Shown here: positions 24,785-35,676 of the stretch, one piece after another
Layout: every line of letters starts with the position of its first letter
Numbering within the stretch: position 1 is the first letter of the stretch
Assembly (NCBI GenBank): GCA_013368325.1
Contig: JAACJK010000057.1
Location: 1,116,001-1,180,000, forward strand
DNA length: 64,000 bases
Origin: Ephemerocybe angulata
Taxonomy: Eukaryota > Basidiomycota > Agaricomycetes > Agaricales > Psathyrellaceae
Direction of reading: 5' to 3'
Notes under the pieces: model-generated
Seen by the model: only the letters and a program-made list of their open reading frames with translations
What the model was told of the DNA's origin: nothing
Database searches by the model: none
Position numbers and translations under genes: made by a program

Positions 24785-27158
24785 GTCCCTGGAGCCTGGA
24801 TGTCAAGGCTAGCGTCAGACTAGTCTATCTCTCCTTTGCTCCGTCCCGCTCTTTGCTTCTTCGTTTGACGCGTTGTGGCTTTTTTCTTCTAGTCTGTTCG
24901 TTTTTTTCACGACGCACACCCTTTTGTCCACGTCCTTCACGACCATAGCAGCACGTTATCCCCCGACATCCACGATCTACGGACTCTCTCCCATTTGCAT
25001 AATATCGTTCCGGCACAACTCCCCCTATTCCCCAACCCACCAACAAACGCATATCCTCTATCTACCTGTAGCATCTCTTCTGTCCTTTCCTCGCTATATA
25101 CCACCGAGTGGCTGGCTTTCTGTTCTTCCCTTCCTCTTCACGTTGTTCTTTACGGCCACGACGACTTTTAACGGGTTTTCATATCTATACTAGGCACATT
25201 TAATATCCTTCTTCTTCTTCTTTGGCCTCCCCCTTTCCCTTCCTCACCCTTCTTCCGTTCCGACCCTACTACCCTACCCTTCCGCCCTTCTTCACCCTTC
25301 GTTCCGCTCCGCTTGATGCCTGCATGTACGACTCGTACGACGATTTTGCTTCGCTTCTTTCCACATCCATATCTCTTCTCAACGCAACAGTCAACGACGC
25401 TTGCATTCATACATATACGCTGTGCAATATAATATTCTCGGGGCTCGTTCGATTCATAACATCACTCTAATCACACTGTGCGATCTCTAAGGCTCTTTGC
25501 TCGAATTCGAAGGTCCTTCCGAACGTTCCTTCACATTTTACTACGGTGACACATTCCAGGTACTGTACGGGAGTGATATATGGCGACGCCAAAATGACGG
25601 TTACGTCGCCTGAATTAGGCGACCCAAGCCGAAGCAAATCCCCGTAAGCAGTAGGACTAACTGAGGAGGTCTTGCGGGGCCAAAAAGCTGGGAGAAGTGG
25701 GGGATTGCTCATGGGCTTTTTTTTTTTTTTTTTTTGCAGAATAGCGACTGAACCCCGTTACGCGTTACGGTCGCCACCGTAGTAGTACATACACTCCCGT
25801 ACAGTAAGTATGACGGCGCCAAGGCAAAGAAAAAACGGATCGGACGCGATTGATGGGAATGCACGGAGCCTCGGATGTTGGTAGGCGCGCGCCCCGCACT
25901 GACTAGCCGTCGTCAAAGCAGCGTCCCACAAAAGAATTTTCGCTAGTACAGAATGCCATTTCCAGGGGGGCTCGTGCTACGAGATATTACGGGGGTATGG
26001 AATGCAGTTTCACTGTCAGAATCGTTGCATCCCACGTATCAGGGAAGGCGGGCACGGGCTGCGGACACGTTAGCGCGCGGCTAAGCGCTCACATCGGGAA
26101 AGGCATAGCCGCCCGCTCCACTGACATGTGCGCCTGGTCCGGAGGCGGTTCAGTCAGCGCCCGCCAACTTACGAGTCACCTCGTATTATTCAATTCACAA
26201 ACCATCGCCTTGCCCACACCCGAATTGGAGTGGAAACGTCGACTTTCCACCCGCCCCCCGGAACGTAGACTGAAACCTACTGGAGCGTTTGCTAAACCAT
26301 CGTATGTCCTTTTTTTGGAGGTTTTTTCGTCCCGAATGTGACCGCACTAGACGTGGGCGTGACTTCGAGCTATATCCAACCACACGAACACCTAGGCGTG
26401 GCTAGTTGTGGGTCCGTGCGGTGTATCATATCTGTCAATGCGTGTCGGAAAGTCTTGTAGCTTGCGCTTCTATCCAGGATGTCACGACCATCTCTTATGT
26501 TCTCCTGGCCATTGTGGTGCCAGGAGGCGATGGATTTCTCGTGTCCGATATAAGGGAGGGTGTGGAGGAGAAAGCGTTGGAGAGCACAGGTGCCAAGTTG
26601 TTTCGGCTGAGGTATTCGCGAGGGTGTGATGAATTTCAATCTGTGGCATGAGACGAACTGGTCTGACGGGGGTGCTACATGGGTCCATTTCTTGACACTG
26701 CTATCCAACCTTTGATACCCTGTGGGCCAATCGCTTTACAGCCTTGTATCAGGCTGCTAGGCAGAGAGTCCAAGATATCTCTGGCCTGCTCGCCATACAC
26801 CACAGTGTTCCATGGGTCGCCCATCGAAAATATAGGGGATTGCTGTACAAGCACGGTAAGAAGTGACTGTATTGTTGATGTGACTTAGACTAGCTCCACC
26901 TTGGGTTGAAGATCTACAGCTGACGGCGGGTGACTATAAACCAAATGACCGCCTAGGGCTTCTGCTTCCCAAGCTGAGCGAGCACCCAGTACAAACCATG
27001 GGTACAGTGTCCGGCGAAAGCGAGCTGCGATCCCTCTCCCAAGCTGTGAGCTATAAGACATGATGAAAGTTGTGTCGCGTATCGCTTGCATCCATCAGAA
27101 GTTTCACTTCAGGTAAAAAGTACGAAGGATGAGGTCAAGATGGTGGATTCGAGGCCAC
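24785..27158. other. Gene-poor region with one transposon-like element
   Basis: 2.4 kb downstream of the BTG-domain gene. The first ~700 bp are T/C-rich and probably include its 3' UTR. An inverted-repeat element lies at 25561-25806. Frames between 26000 and 27100 (for example a minus-strand frame over 26885-27091) have no recognisable domain; they may be decayed coding sequence or chance. Confidence 0.45.
25561..25806. mobile_element. Short TA-flanked terminal-inverted-repeat element (MITE-like)
   Basis: TACTGTACGGGAGTG at 25561-25575 is repeated as an exact reverse complement at 25792-25806. The match resumes further in with TGGCGAC on both arms. If the outer TA is the target duplication, the element reads TA|CTGTACGGGAGTG ... 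CACTCCCGTACAG|TA, the arrangement of Tc1/mariner-type insertions. The element is about 246 bp including both TA dinucleotides, has no coding capacity, and contains a run of 19 T (25717-25735). This fits a non-autonomous miniature element. No transposase gene and no second copy were seen in the window. Confidence 0.6.
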
Positions 27159-27962
27159 TCAAGTGAGCCAGGTGTGACGTCGCTTTCGCCGACTCGGAAG
27201 GTCTCCTTTGTTGAATTCCATTAGAGGAGCCCGTGAGGGGCAAACTTTCTTCAAGGAAGTAGAAAGAAGATACTTAATCTGAGCTGGTCGAACGCTCCGG
27301 TTTTGGCGGGAAACTCACAATGCTAAAAGGCATGTCGTAGGTTATGCACAAATCATACGTCAGCCAGCGAGTCGAAGGCCTGTATACCCGACCTTCGGAG
27401 CTATTCCAAACCCTTCGCTTCTTGACCCGAATAGTACATTTGACTGAGAAAGGTGGGGTCGCGAGCTTGGCAAGGGGGACGGTATATTGCATCAGAGGAG
27501 ACGGAGACCGACGTACCATGACCCACTGCATTCCATTATGTAGCGTCGGAGAAGAAGCCCAGATGATGGGCACCTGTAGCAGCGTCGGTGAACTTGGCGT
27601 GAAGGTACATTGTCGAGGAGCTGTGGCGGTCGGACGTCGGGCCCAACTAAGCGCCTCGCGTAGCGGCTTCAAATAGACGGAGGCAACCCAACGAACGGTT
27701 GACTCGTGGACCTAGTGCTATGTCTTAGGAACGCGCCCTTGGGGTCCCTGCAAATGGATACCCCATTGGTCATGACGACATGCCAGAATCCACGGAGGAT
27801 ATCCTGCACCATGAAGATGAGAGTTTGAAGCTGGCACGGCAAGCCCCAGTTGCTGTCATCGGCCCTTTGTCCGTACAGTAGCTGTGTGGCCACCCGAGGA
27901 ATTGAGGTCATTTATTAGCCACACCAGAGATAGTCGAAATTGAAGAAGCGCACCTCAGACAT
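27159..27962 (-). CDS. Tentative spliced gene of unknown function
   Basis: Not recognised. A minus-strand model with consistent phases can be drawn. ATG TCT GAG at 27962 precedes a GTGCGC donor; exon 2 begins 'LLYGQRADDSNWGLPCQL' and includes 'DILRGFWHVVMTNG'. A 50-nt intron leads to 'VHESTVRWVASVYLKPLREA', 'LSWARRPTATAP' and 'TLLQVPIIWA'. A further intron (GTACGT...CCAAG) leads to 'LATPPFSVKCTIRVKKRR' and 'RPSTRWLTYDLCITY'. A last exon ends at 27159. The product would be about 187 residues. Three in-phase junctions and two long frames support it. The lack of any known domain and the presence of a competing plus-strand frame (27344-27676) argue for caution. Confidence 0.3.
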
Positions 27963-28104
27963 AGGCTCCTTTCCTTTGGCGCCCAGCTCCTATGATGACC
28001 GCCGTGATCTCCAATGGCGATCACGTGAAGCGCGTCTAGTGGGGACCGCGACGAAAACGTCATAATTTCTTTGGAGACTCCGAGCTCCCTTGGAGACGCA
28101 GACC

Positions 28105-28110
28105 TATAAG
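28105..28110 (+). promoter_or_regulatory. TATA-like element before the small two-exon gene
   Basis: TATAAG lies about 170 nt upstream of the ATG at 28281. It is followed by a CT-rich leader (about 28140-28200), as in many fungal promoters with a long 5' UTR. Confidence 0.4.
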
Positions 28111-28280
28111 AGCATGGAGTCTCCTGTTAGATCCTAACCAACACTACCTTTACACTTTTCAGCCCTTTCTCTCCTCTCCAGTCAACCTCAAGTCAGTCTC
28201 CGTCCATACCCGTCATACCCAACTTGCGTCCACCACAGAACTAGAAACTGCCCGTACGACCTATCACGACCAATTCATAA

Positions 28281-28648
28281 ATGCCATCAAGAATGGCGAC
28301 CGACACGGTGCAGCAGAGGAAGCAGCAGTATTCACAGCAGCTGGCAGAACATACGTTACGGCAATATCAGGCAGCACGGATCGAGAAAGAGAAGAAGAGT
28401 GGGGGCGCAGGGAGGTCGAGTGAGCACCCAAGGTCAAGCCAACCTGCGAAGGATACCGTCCAATCTAGTCAGCCAAGAGAAGCGAGCCAGAATGGTAGCA
28501 GCCGGAATCGAGGTAAGCAGACCCAAGTTACATGATGTCAGATTTCGCTGACGAGCTCGTCACTTCAGGCGCTGCTGTGCGGGTGAAAGACTTTGTAAAC
28601 GACATCTCCAGAGGGCATAGGTCCGATCATGACCAGACACCACGCTGA
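28281..28648 (+). CDS. Small hydrophilic protein of unknown function, two exons
   Basis: Not recognised. Exon 1 (28281-28512) and exon 2 (28569-28648) join across a 56-nt intron with a consensus GTAAGC donor and TTCAG acceptor, giving 103 residues. The N-terminus begins MPSRMATDTVQQRKQQYSQQ and continues as a charged, helix-favouring stretch (LAEHTLRQYQ, ARIEKEKK). The middle is Ser/Gln-rich and disordered-looking. The spliced C-terminus, 'AAVRVKDFVNDISRGHRS', looks amphipathic and ends 'HDQTPR'. Without splicing the frame would stop 23 nt after the donor. A second in-frame ATG lies five codons in. It is separated from the tentative minus-strand gene by a 318-bp divergent region. There is no signal peptide or membrane segment. 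Confidence 0.6.
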
Positions 28649-29158
28649 TAACGAGTAGAGCTTCAAAAAGCTAGCGTACGCCGTGTGGCAACTTTCGGCC
28701 GAAAGATGGTTCCAACACACGCGCCAGACAGCTTCAGAATTGTACTTTTAGGGCCCCAAGCAGGATTACGGTCGGCGACCATTGGGGAATACTTTGTAGC
28801 ACCAGCATTCGATACTTTGTTCGAGATATATTTTGCTTAATTGCGCGGCATGATACTGTTAATAAGGGTTTTGGGGTTCAATAGACTGCATTCAATGTGA
28901 TTTCTAGCAGCTTACGCGGAGTTCCTGGGCATCCTGGGTGGCGGGCTGGGTCCACTGAGCGAATGAGAAGATCAGCGTTATGATAAGTCGAATCAAAGGT
29001 GCAGGGAAGCGGGTGCAACAGTTACCGAGTCACAGGACCGTACCCGTCCCTAATTTGATCGGATAGTGCCCGGTCCCCAAGCGCTTGCGGCGTTCCTATC
29101 TCTTGTTTTCTTCCTCTTTTGCCCTTGACCCGTTTCTTTCTTGGATATCGTCTACGCA
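28649..29158. other. Intergenic region, no gene seen
   Basis: 510 bp between the small two-exon gene and biotin synthase, both on the plus strand. It should hold a terminator and the biotin synthase promoter. No coding signal or strong core-promoter motif was found. Confidence 0.45.
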
Positions 29159-30673
29159 ATGTTCAGGACAGTTACTCTGCGACCAACCCAGCTATCGCGG
29201 GCACTTGCGACCCATGCAGCAAATGCGAATGCGACGCCGACGCCAAGCCTCGCCCGCTACAAGAAGGAGGAAATCCAGAAGATCTATGATACACCACTCA
29301 TGGAACTCGTCTTCCGGGCTGCGTCTGTACACAGACTGCAGAACGATCCGAGCAAGATCCAGTTGTGTACCCTTATGAACATCAAGAGTACGTACGCGAC
29401 GCGCTGTTTATCTCCGTCCGTTGAACTGATTTTATTTTCGATCCGTTCAGCTGGAGGATGCTCTGAAGATTGTACGAAATTCCATGTCAAATCTAGCAGG
29501 AAAATCTAAACCAAACTTGAAAAGGCTCGTACTGCTCACAATCGTCGAGATACTCGACCCCGACCAAGGCTTCCCGGCTGGTCGAACTCGAGCCCGTCCT
29601 CGAGGCTGCCCGGAAGGCAAAGGCAAACGGAAGCACCAGATTCTGCATGGGTGCTGCTTGGAGAGATCTGGCTGGTCGCAAGAGAGGTTTCGAGCGCATT
29701 CTCGAGATGGTCCGCCAGGTCCGCGGTATGGACATGGAAGTCTGCACCACGCTTGGAATGCTTTCACCTGAACAAGCCCGTCAACTGAAGGAGGCGTAAG
29801 TGGCTTCGCAGCATGTCTTCCCCTGTCGCCGTCATGGGTCTAACTCTAGTTCTACTTTTACAGTGGGTTGACAGCTTACAACCACAATCTCGATACCTCC
29901 CGCGAGTTTTACCCCAAGGTTCGCCTTCCCCACTCCCCAGCGTGTCTACGGAACTGATGATCAACTAGGTCATCACGACTCGCTCGTATGATGATAGGTT
30001 GGAGACTATAGGCGCCGTCAGAGACGCCGGAATTAGCGTTTGCTCAGGAGGCATCTTGGGGTTGGGTGAATCTGACGATGACCGCGTCGGGCTCATCTAT
30101 GAAGTTTCCAAGTACGTGTCCTATGTGTTAGTCAACAGTATCGCGGTTCTCAACGTTACCAGCATGCCAGAACACCCAGAGTCCTTCCCAGTGAACGCCC
30201 TGGTTCCTATTGAGGGAACACCTCTTGAAGGAAACGATGTAAGGTTCAAAACGACCCGATAGTCAAGATCTGACCGATCTTGCACTGTAGCGCGTTGCCC
30301 ATCATACTCTGCTTCGCACCATTGCAACCGCCCGGATAACTATGCCATCGACCATTATCCGACTTGCGGCTGGAAGGAACACCCTCTCCGAGGCCGAGCA
30401 GGCAATGTGCTTCATGGCTGGTGCTAACGCCGTCTTTACTGGCGAGCAGATGTTGACCACCCCATGTGAGTCCAGTCACTTTCTATGCTGGTATAGCCGA
30501 TTGATATGGCTTCAGGCTCTCCGTGGGACGAGGATAAGGCAATGATGTCGCGATGGGGCCTTACGGGCATGGCTAGCTTCGCACAGAACAGTGTTGCGAC
30601 CAAAGAGGGATCTCGCCTCGAGGCCGTTCCTGATTCCCAGAAATCTGAATCTGCACCGTCGGAAGCAAGCTAA
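29159..30673 (+). CDS. BIO2: Biotin synthase (radical SAM)
   Basis: About eight exons. The N-terminus ([20 protein letters not shown]) is an Arg-containing, acid-free presequence suited to mitochondria. The radical-SAM Cys-x3-Cys-x2-Cys motif is rebuilt across an intron as [13 protein letters not shown]. Further conserved blocks are '[20 protein letters not shown]', '[20 protein letters not shown]', '[19 protein letters not shown]', '[16 protein letters not shown]', '[11 protein letters not shown]' and '[20 protein letters not shown]'. Cys residues for the [2Fe-2S] cluster are present. The enzyme converts dethiobiotin to biotin with S-adenosylmethionine. The C-terminus ends in a Ser/Glu-rich tail ([12 protein letters not shown]). 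The ATG at 29159 starts the presequence. Confidence 0.95.
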
Positions 30674-31358
30674 TCGAGATATTAAACGGTAACAGTCGTC
30701 CTCAGTGCGATGCATAGATTACCTTTGACTAACACAAGTGCGACAAGGTGGTTTGCAAAAGATATAAAATGAATGTACACTATGCCCAATGCCATACACG
30801 ATACACACAACGCTCTTCGTGAATCTTCGCGGGAGCCGACTTCTGGGATTTTCGTCCTGACAACCTGATTGCGATAGATCGAGCGAGTAGGTGCCAAAGG
30901 CGTCCCCGCTCCTTACTTTTCAGCACAGGCGGAAGCAATGTCCGAAGAAGCTGGACTGCTCTTACGTCTTCACTCCAGTCGGGACACCCTTAATTGGGCC
31001 TACGATGACTCTACCACATCTCAAGACCTCATCTCCTCCACCTATCCAATCAACGCATCTTGATTGCTTCGAACTTAAGCCACCGCCAGTCGTCGAAATG
31101 CTTGATGGATTTCCTAGTACCTGAATAAAACCAATGGAGTCTATCCATTGCTTTTGGAAGAACGACGGCACGTCAGGGCATGCGTATAACTGATCGAATA
31201 ATTTTTCGCTGTGTTGACCGGGGCCCAGGGAGGCGCCTTTGATATCACTCCAGGACTTCGGAGGGCGCCTTATAAGGCCTTCGATGAGGGAATGTCTGCA
31301 GATCATTCCCGCTGCTCGATGAAAGCTTCGTCCGGGTTTTGGCCCCGACGCACGTCTC
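30674..31358. other. Intergenic region, no gene seen
   Basis: 685 bp between biotin synthase and the REX4-like gene. A palindromic TTATAAGG (31270-31277) about 80 nt before the next ATG is a possible TATA element. A minus-strand frame (30962-31360) has no domain and overlaps the next gene's start, so it is treated as chance. Confidence 0.45.
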
Positions 31359-32473
31359 ATGTACCAATGCGACGGACAGCTGCAGCACCAGCACTACGCG
31401 CCATATCAGCGCCGGGTCAGCAGCGCTGCCTCGACCGGAGGGTACTGGCAACGGGGATATGAGGCGTCCTCTTCCGTGGCCATTGGGAGTAGCTCCGACG
31501 CTTGGAACGGAAGCTACTCCAGGCCTTCGGCATCCGAAGTTGTGCCTTCTGCTCGCCAGTGAGTAGAGAATTCCTCCCTTCCTTCTCGACTTGAACGTGC
31601 TTCCCCTAGATTTATTGGTGTAAGCTGCACAATGGTTTCCATTGGGGCGACCACTACACATTATGGGCAGAAGAACGTCCCCATGATTGCGCAAGTGAGC
31701 TTATATATTGAAGGGACCATGGTACTGACAACGTGTTCGACCATAGCCGGGTTACGCTTGTAGACTATAATGGAAATACACTCTTGGATACTTATGTTCG
31801 CCCAACGTAAGTCGTCGTTTATGTCTTATGTGTTCTCCTCCCTAATACACGACCTCAAAGCTACCACATAACGGATTACCGCTCGGCGCAGACGGGACTT
31901 GACTACAGCCACCTGCAGGCAGGTCAGTCTACTCTCCCGACCGCAGCACCATTCTGTACTCGCGCTCACCATTCCTTATTCAGCCCCGACATTTACACAA
32001 GTACAGGATGCGGTAGCGAGGCTCATCCAGAACAACATTCTCGTTGGCTATCGTGTCTGGGACTTCCTCTCTGTAGGCATCAACGTGTTTGTACTGGGTC
32101 ACAATTGCTCACAATTCACTGTCTTTGGGATGCCCAGGGTATAGGCCTTAGCCATCCTGCCATCGATACCCGGGACATGGCTCTCTACCGCCCTCTCCGA
32201 AAGCGACTGAAGAGCAGATTCCTCATTGAACTCCCGACCTTGGTGCGATGGTTCATCGGCAAAGAAATCGGGCGCGGCTACGAGAATTCTGTATGCAGTC
32301 CTTTCACTTCCTACCCCTTACTTCGAAGCTTTAACACTGTTCCACAGCTGGAGGACGGACTCTCGTCCATGGAGCTGTACCAAGCCTGTCAAACAAGGTT
32401 TGAATCTGTCATCAGCTCTGGAGCATGGCCCTGTGACCTCCCTCCTATCTCGTTCGCCCGATACTTCCTGTAA
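31359..32473 (+). CDS. REX4/ISG20-like exonuclease-fold protein lacking catalytic residues
   Basis: Six exons. An N-terminal region of about 67 residues rich in Ser, Tyr and Gly precedes an RNase-H-fold domain: 'FIGVSCTMVSIG', 'IARVTLVDYNGNTLLDTYVR', 'ITDYRSAQTGL', 'QNNILVGYRVWDFLSGIGL', 'SHPAIDTRDMALYRPLRKRL' and 'NSLEDGLSSMELYQ'. The second junction needs a GC-AG intron (31691-31746) to give MIA|RVTLVDY. The DEDDh signature is damaged: the first block, normally D-C-E-M-V, reads S-C-T-M-V; the N-D-L of the second block reads D-F-L; and the His before the last E-D is Glu. It ends 'WPCDLPPISFARYFL'. It is probably a non-catalytic, perhaps RNA- or ribosome-associated, relative of REX4. The start at 31359 is the first in-frame ATG, but an upstream exon is possible. 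Confidence 0.75.
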
Positions 32474-32714
32474 CGGCCAAGTTGCTTGCTAACCTCACTG
32501 AAATATCCTTATCCACTTGCATTATTCCTTACTTTATTTCGTTTCCTCTATATTTATTCTTAACATCTAAGCGGTGCCTTCACAGGTGAGGAAGGCAGTG
32601 GTTTCGTGGCGGGGTATCATTACTACATATACATCCTAGGACTACACGATTAATAGAGACGGTTAAATCGACAACAAAGAGATACAAAAGAGCTTGTAGA
32701 ACAGAAACGATAAC

Positions 32715-35346
32715 CTAAACACCAATTCTATGCACGACCTTTTTCTGTGGGCAATGTCAGCGTCAAACCGCTATACAAGAAGATGAGGCACGAACCTGGT
32801 TGGAGAATCGAATGATCTCTCGCTTGTCGAGGATGTAGAGGGTTCGCTCAAGGGCATGACTGGAGTATCCTTGCTGCGTGACGAATTCTTTCACCAAGCT
32901 CTGGTAACTCGTGCTCCACCCGACCGGCAGTCTTCTTCTAATCTCTGTTTCGATTCGGTGCATCTCATCGTTAAGATCAGTCCGGGAGAGACCGTCCGCA
33001 GCTCCTGCAGAGACGGCGTCCATGGTGGAGAACTTGAACAGGCGGATGGCTTCTTCGACGTGATGAGCTTGAACAACGGGTGTTAAAGTCATCTTCGCCA
33101 GTGATTCTGATATCCGGATAATTGCTTCAAGTTGACTGGGAGTACGTCAGGACAGAGTGGCACATCGAGTCGGACCAACTTACCGGATAGTAATAGGGAT
33201 TGAGCTTCTTTCGTCGTTGTCTCGCTCGACTTGCTGGACTTGTTTACGTAAACCGACGAAGTGGCTGCTCAGCATTTCTTGGGCTTCGGCAGATAGACGA
33301 GGTGCGCATTTGCTCTTGCAGTACGCGATATAACGCTTCATCTTATCAAGGTCGATTTCTCCAACTACGTCGTTGTTCTCGTTGGGGCGGTTCATGTGAA
33401 TGTTCATGACGTGCTTGGCAATCATCTGAAGAATTTCAAAGTTAACTTTAAGGTTGAAGTCAAAGGGAACCAATCTTACCCTATCGCGACCTTCATTGTG
33501 CTCATCTCGGACAATGAAAATCATATCGAATCGAGACAAAATGGTCGTCTGGAAATCGATGTTCTCTCCTGGGCTTCGACCTTCGTCGTATCGTCCGAAG
33601 ACGGGATTGGCAGCAGCAAGGACACTAGTTCGCGAGTTTAAGACAGTGGTGATTCCAGCCTTGGCGATGGAAATGGTCTGCTGCTCCATAGCTTCGTGAA
33701 TAGCGACTCGATCTTCATCTCTCATCTTGTCGAACTCATCGATACAAACAACTCCAGAGTCCGCGAGGACCATAGCACCACCCTCTAGATAGAATTCGCG
33801 CTGAATAGAGTTCAGTAAGGACAATGAAAGATAGGGAAATAGACTAACCGAAGTTGGGTCGCGTTGAACGGAGGCAGTCAGACCGGCAGCACTGGAACCC
33901 TTGCCAGATGTATAGACGGCGATGGGGGCGACCTTTTCGACGAACTTGAGGAGTTGCGACTTGGCAGTTCCTGGGTCACCAAGCAGGAGGACATTGATAT
34001 CTCCACGCAGGCGCATTCCGTCAGGGAGAACCTTTTTTGAGCCACCAAACAGGAGGCAGGTAATAGCCTTCTTGATATCTATACCGCATGTTGGAAAGCG
34101 GCAGGAATATAGAAGTTGAGAAACGTACCGAGGCTTCCGAAGATACTGGGTGCCACGCTACGCGCAAAGCGTTCATAGAATCCCTCACTCCTGGCCATTT
34201 CCTGGAATTCTTCCTCTTCTTCAGGGGTGTACTGAGTTCCGAAGGGGTTCATACCGCCAGTGCCACCGGGCGACATGGTTTCCAAATGAACAACTCGAAG
34301 ATATGGCTGTCGCAGTGCAGCAGGTCCACCTTTCTGCAGAGAAAATCAGCTCAGGCACAGGCGGAATAGCCAGTATTTGACGCACGCTCTTAGCAGCTTG
34401 AAAGGTGGAGTAAATTCCAGTCGCGATGACACGCGAACCAGGGACGACCTTGCCGGTGAGATTACGATCCACGGAGAGAAGCATGTGTCGAGGGAGTTCT
34501 CCGACGGGTACCATATCAGGAGCCTCTTGGAGCTTCAAGGTTTGCTGGTCTGCGAAGCCGGATTTGGAGTGGATGATAAGGTAAGGGTCGATTGGGCACT
34601 GCTTCTCTTGCCCATCCCGTTGAGCCTCGCAGAATCGTGGAAGTCCTCGATCTGATCCACTTCCCATTCCACCAATCCCTGCAGCGGGGTAGATGATCTT
34701 GGGCGTTCCGCATGAACGACATTGAAGATGCAGCTTAGTTGAACGCGCCGAAAGCACGGATGCTGAAATGACAATGCCGGGAACGCGAACGAGCTTGTTC
34801 ATGGTGTCTGCTGTGAGATCGCGGAACTGAAGCAGGTTTAACCCTGACTTCAAGGTGACTTGGATCTTGGGAATGGTGTCTGCTGGGGCGCCATTCTCTG
34901 TCGCGTTTGTTGCCTCTGTGTCGTTGCGATTGCCGAAAAGAGATTTGCCAATTTTAGTGGCGGCGTTTTCGAACTGCATAAATGTGAGTCCCCCGTAGCA
35001 TTCTTAAAGGGTTTTGAACGCGTACGAGGGGCAAGATGTCCGCTGGTCGGTCTTGGATTGCATGGGCAAGCTCGTCGTGGTACAGACTAACATGGCGCAG
35101 ATCCACCTCCAGAAGGTAAAGCTTGATCAAGAGGTTGGCACGCAGTTTGTCCCTTGAGATACATTAGCCAAGGCGAGACGCAGGAAGGGAGCTTTCCTAC
35201 CTGTAGATAAAATCTTCTCCGATGCGGAAAGTCTGCAGGAAGTCGTAAAGCAGCTGCTCAGTCTCTGAGGGCAAGTCAGGGCCAGTAGGAGTGCCTTGGT
35301 CATGAATGGCGACGGTGTAGACGCGGTTGCCATCGAAGCCCGACAT
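32715..35346 (-). CDS. MCM5: DNA replication licensing factor MCM5
   Basis: Multi-exon gene for an MCM2-7 helicase subunit. It begins [20 protein letters not shown]. The N-domain includes '[20 protein letters not shown]' and zinc-binding Cys residues in '[10 protein letters not shown]', 'RFCEAQ' and 'KQCPIDPY'. The AAA+ core has Walker A '[13 protein letters not shown]', Walker B 'VCIDEFDKM' and the Arg-finger block '[13 protein letters not shown]'. The C-terminal winged-helix region runs through '[20 protein letters not shown]'. A final intron joins 'IIRFSNQ' to 'KKVVHRIGV' and the stop at 32715. MCM5 forms the gate of the helicase ring with MCM2 at origins. It is convergent with the REX4-like gene (241 bp) and divergent from tRNA-Thr and CSN6. 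Confidence 0.95.
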
Positions 35347-35505
35347 GGTGAGGAGGAAGACTGTGTCGCGTTTGAGGGAAGGAGGTAGTTTGTGGAAAAG
35401 TTACACCTGCAAGAAGAAACCGTGACAATTAGGCTTTAGGGCCGGTTGAGTCGCGTTCTGCCATGGCCGTAATTCCATAGTGGGCTATACACGCCACACA
35501 CCAAG

Positions 35506-35578
35506 TCCTTCTTAGCTCAGTTGGTAGAGCGCGTCACTAGTAATGACGAGGTCAGTCGTTCAAGTCGGCTAGAAGGAA
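35506..35578 (+). tRNA. tRNA-Thr (anticodon AGT), intronless
   Basis: A full cloverleaf can be folded. The acceptor stem TCCTTCT pairs with AGAAGGA (7 of 7). The D arm is GCTC-AGTTGGTA-GAGC. The anticodon arm is CGTCA-CTAGTAA-TGACG with AGT in the 7-nt loop. The T arm is AGTCG-TTCAAGT-CGGCT (one T-G wobble) and the discriminator is A. The A box (TAGCTCAGTTGG) and B box (GTTCAAGTC) are present, and a T5 run at 35583-35587 can stop RNA polymerase III. There is no intron. It sits between the divergent MCM5 and CSN6 genes, 160 bp from the MCM5 ATG and 98 bp before the CSN6 ATG. Confidence 0.95.
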
Positions 35579-35582
35579 TTTA

Positions 35583-35587
35583 TCTTT
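35583..35587 (+). terminator. RNA polymerase III T-run after tRNA-Thr
   Basis: TTTTT begins five bases after the tRNA discriminator base. This is the expected place and form of a Pol III terminator. Confidence 0.6.
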
Positions 35588-35676
35588 TTATTTCTGTGAT
35601 CCTGATCGCGGACTGCTAATTGATGTGAAGCCACACGCGTTCAGCCCGCGACCTTGTCTCTTTACTCTCCAACACA

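Noticed and set aside
26370..26708. 112-codon minus-strand frame in the gene-poor region
   Set aside because: No motif, no consistent splice partners, and competing plus-strand frames of similar length.
31245..31694. 149-codon minus-strand frame
   Set aside because: Antisense to the REX4-like exons; low-complexity composition.
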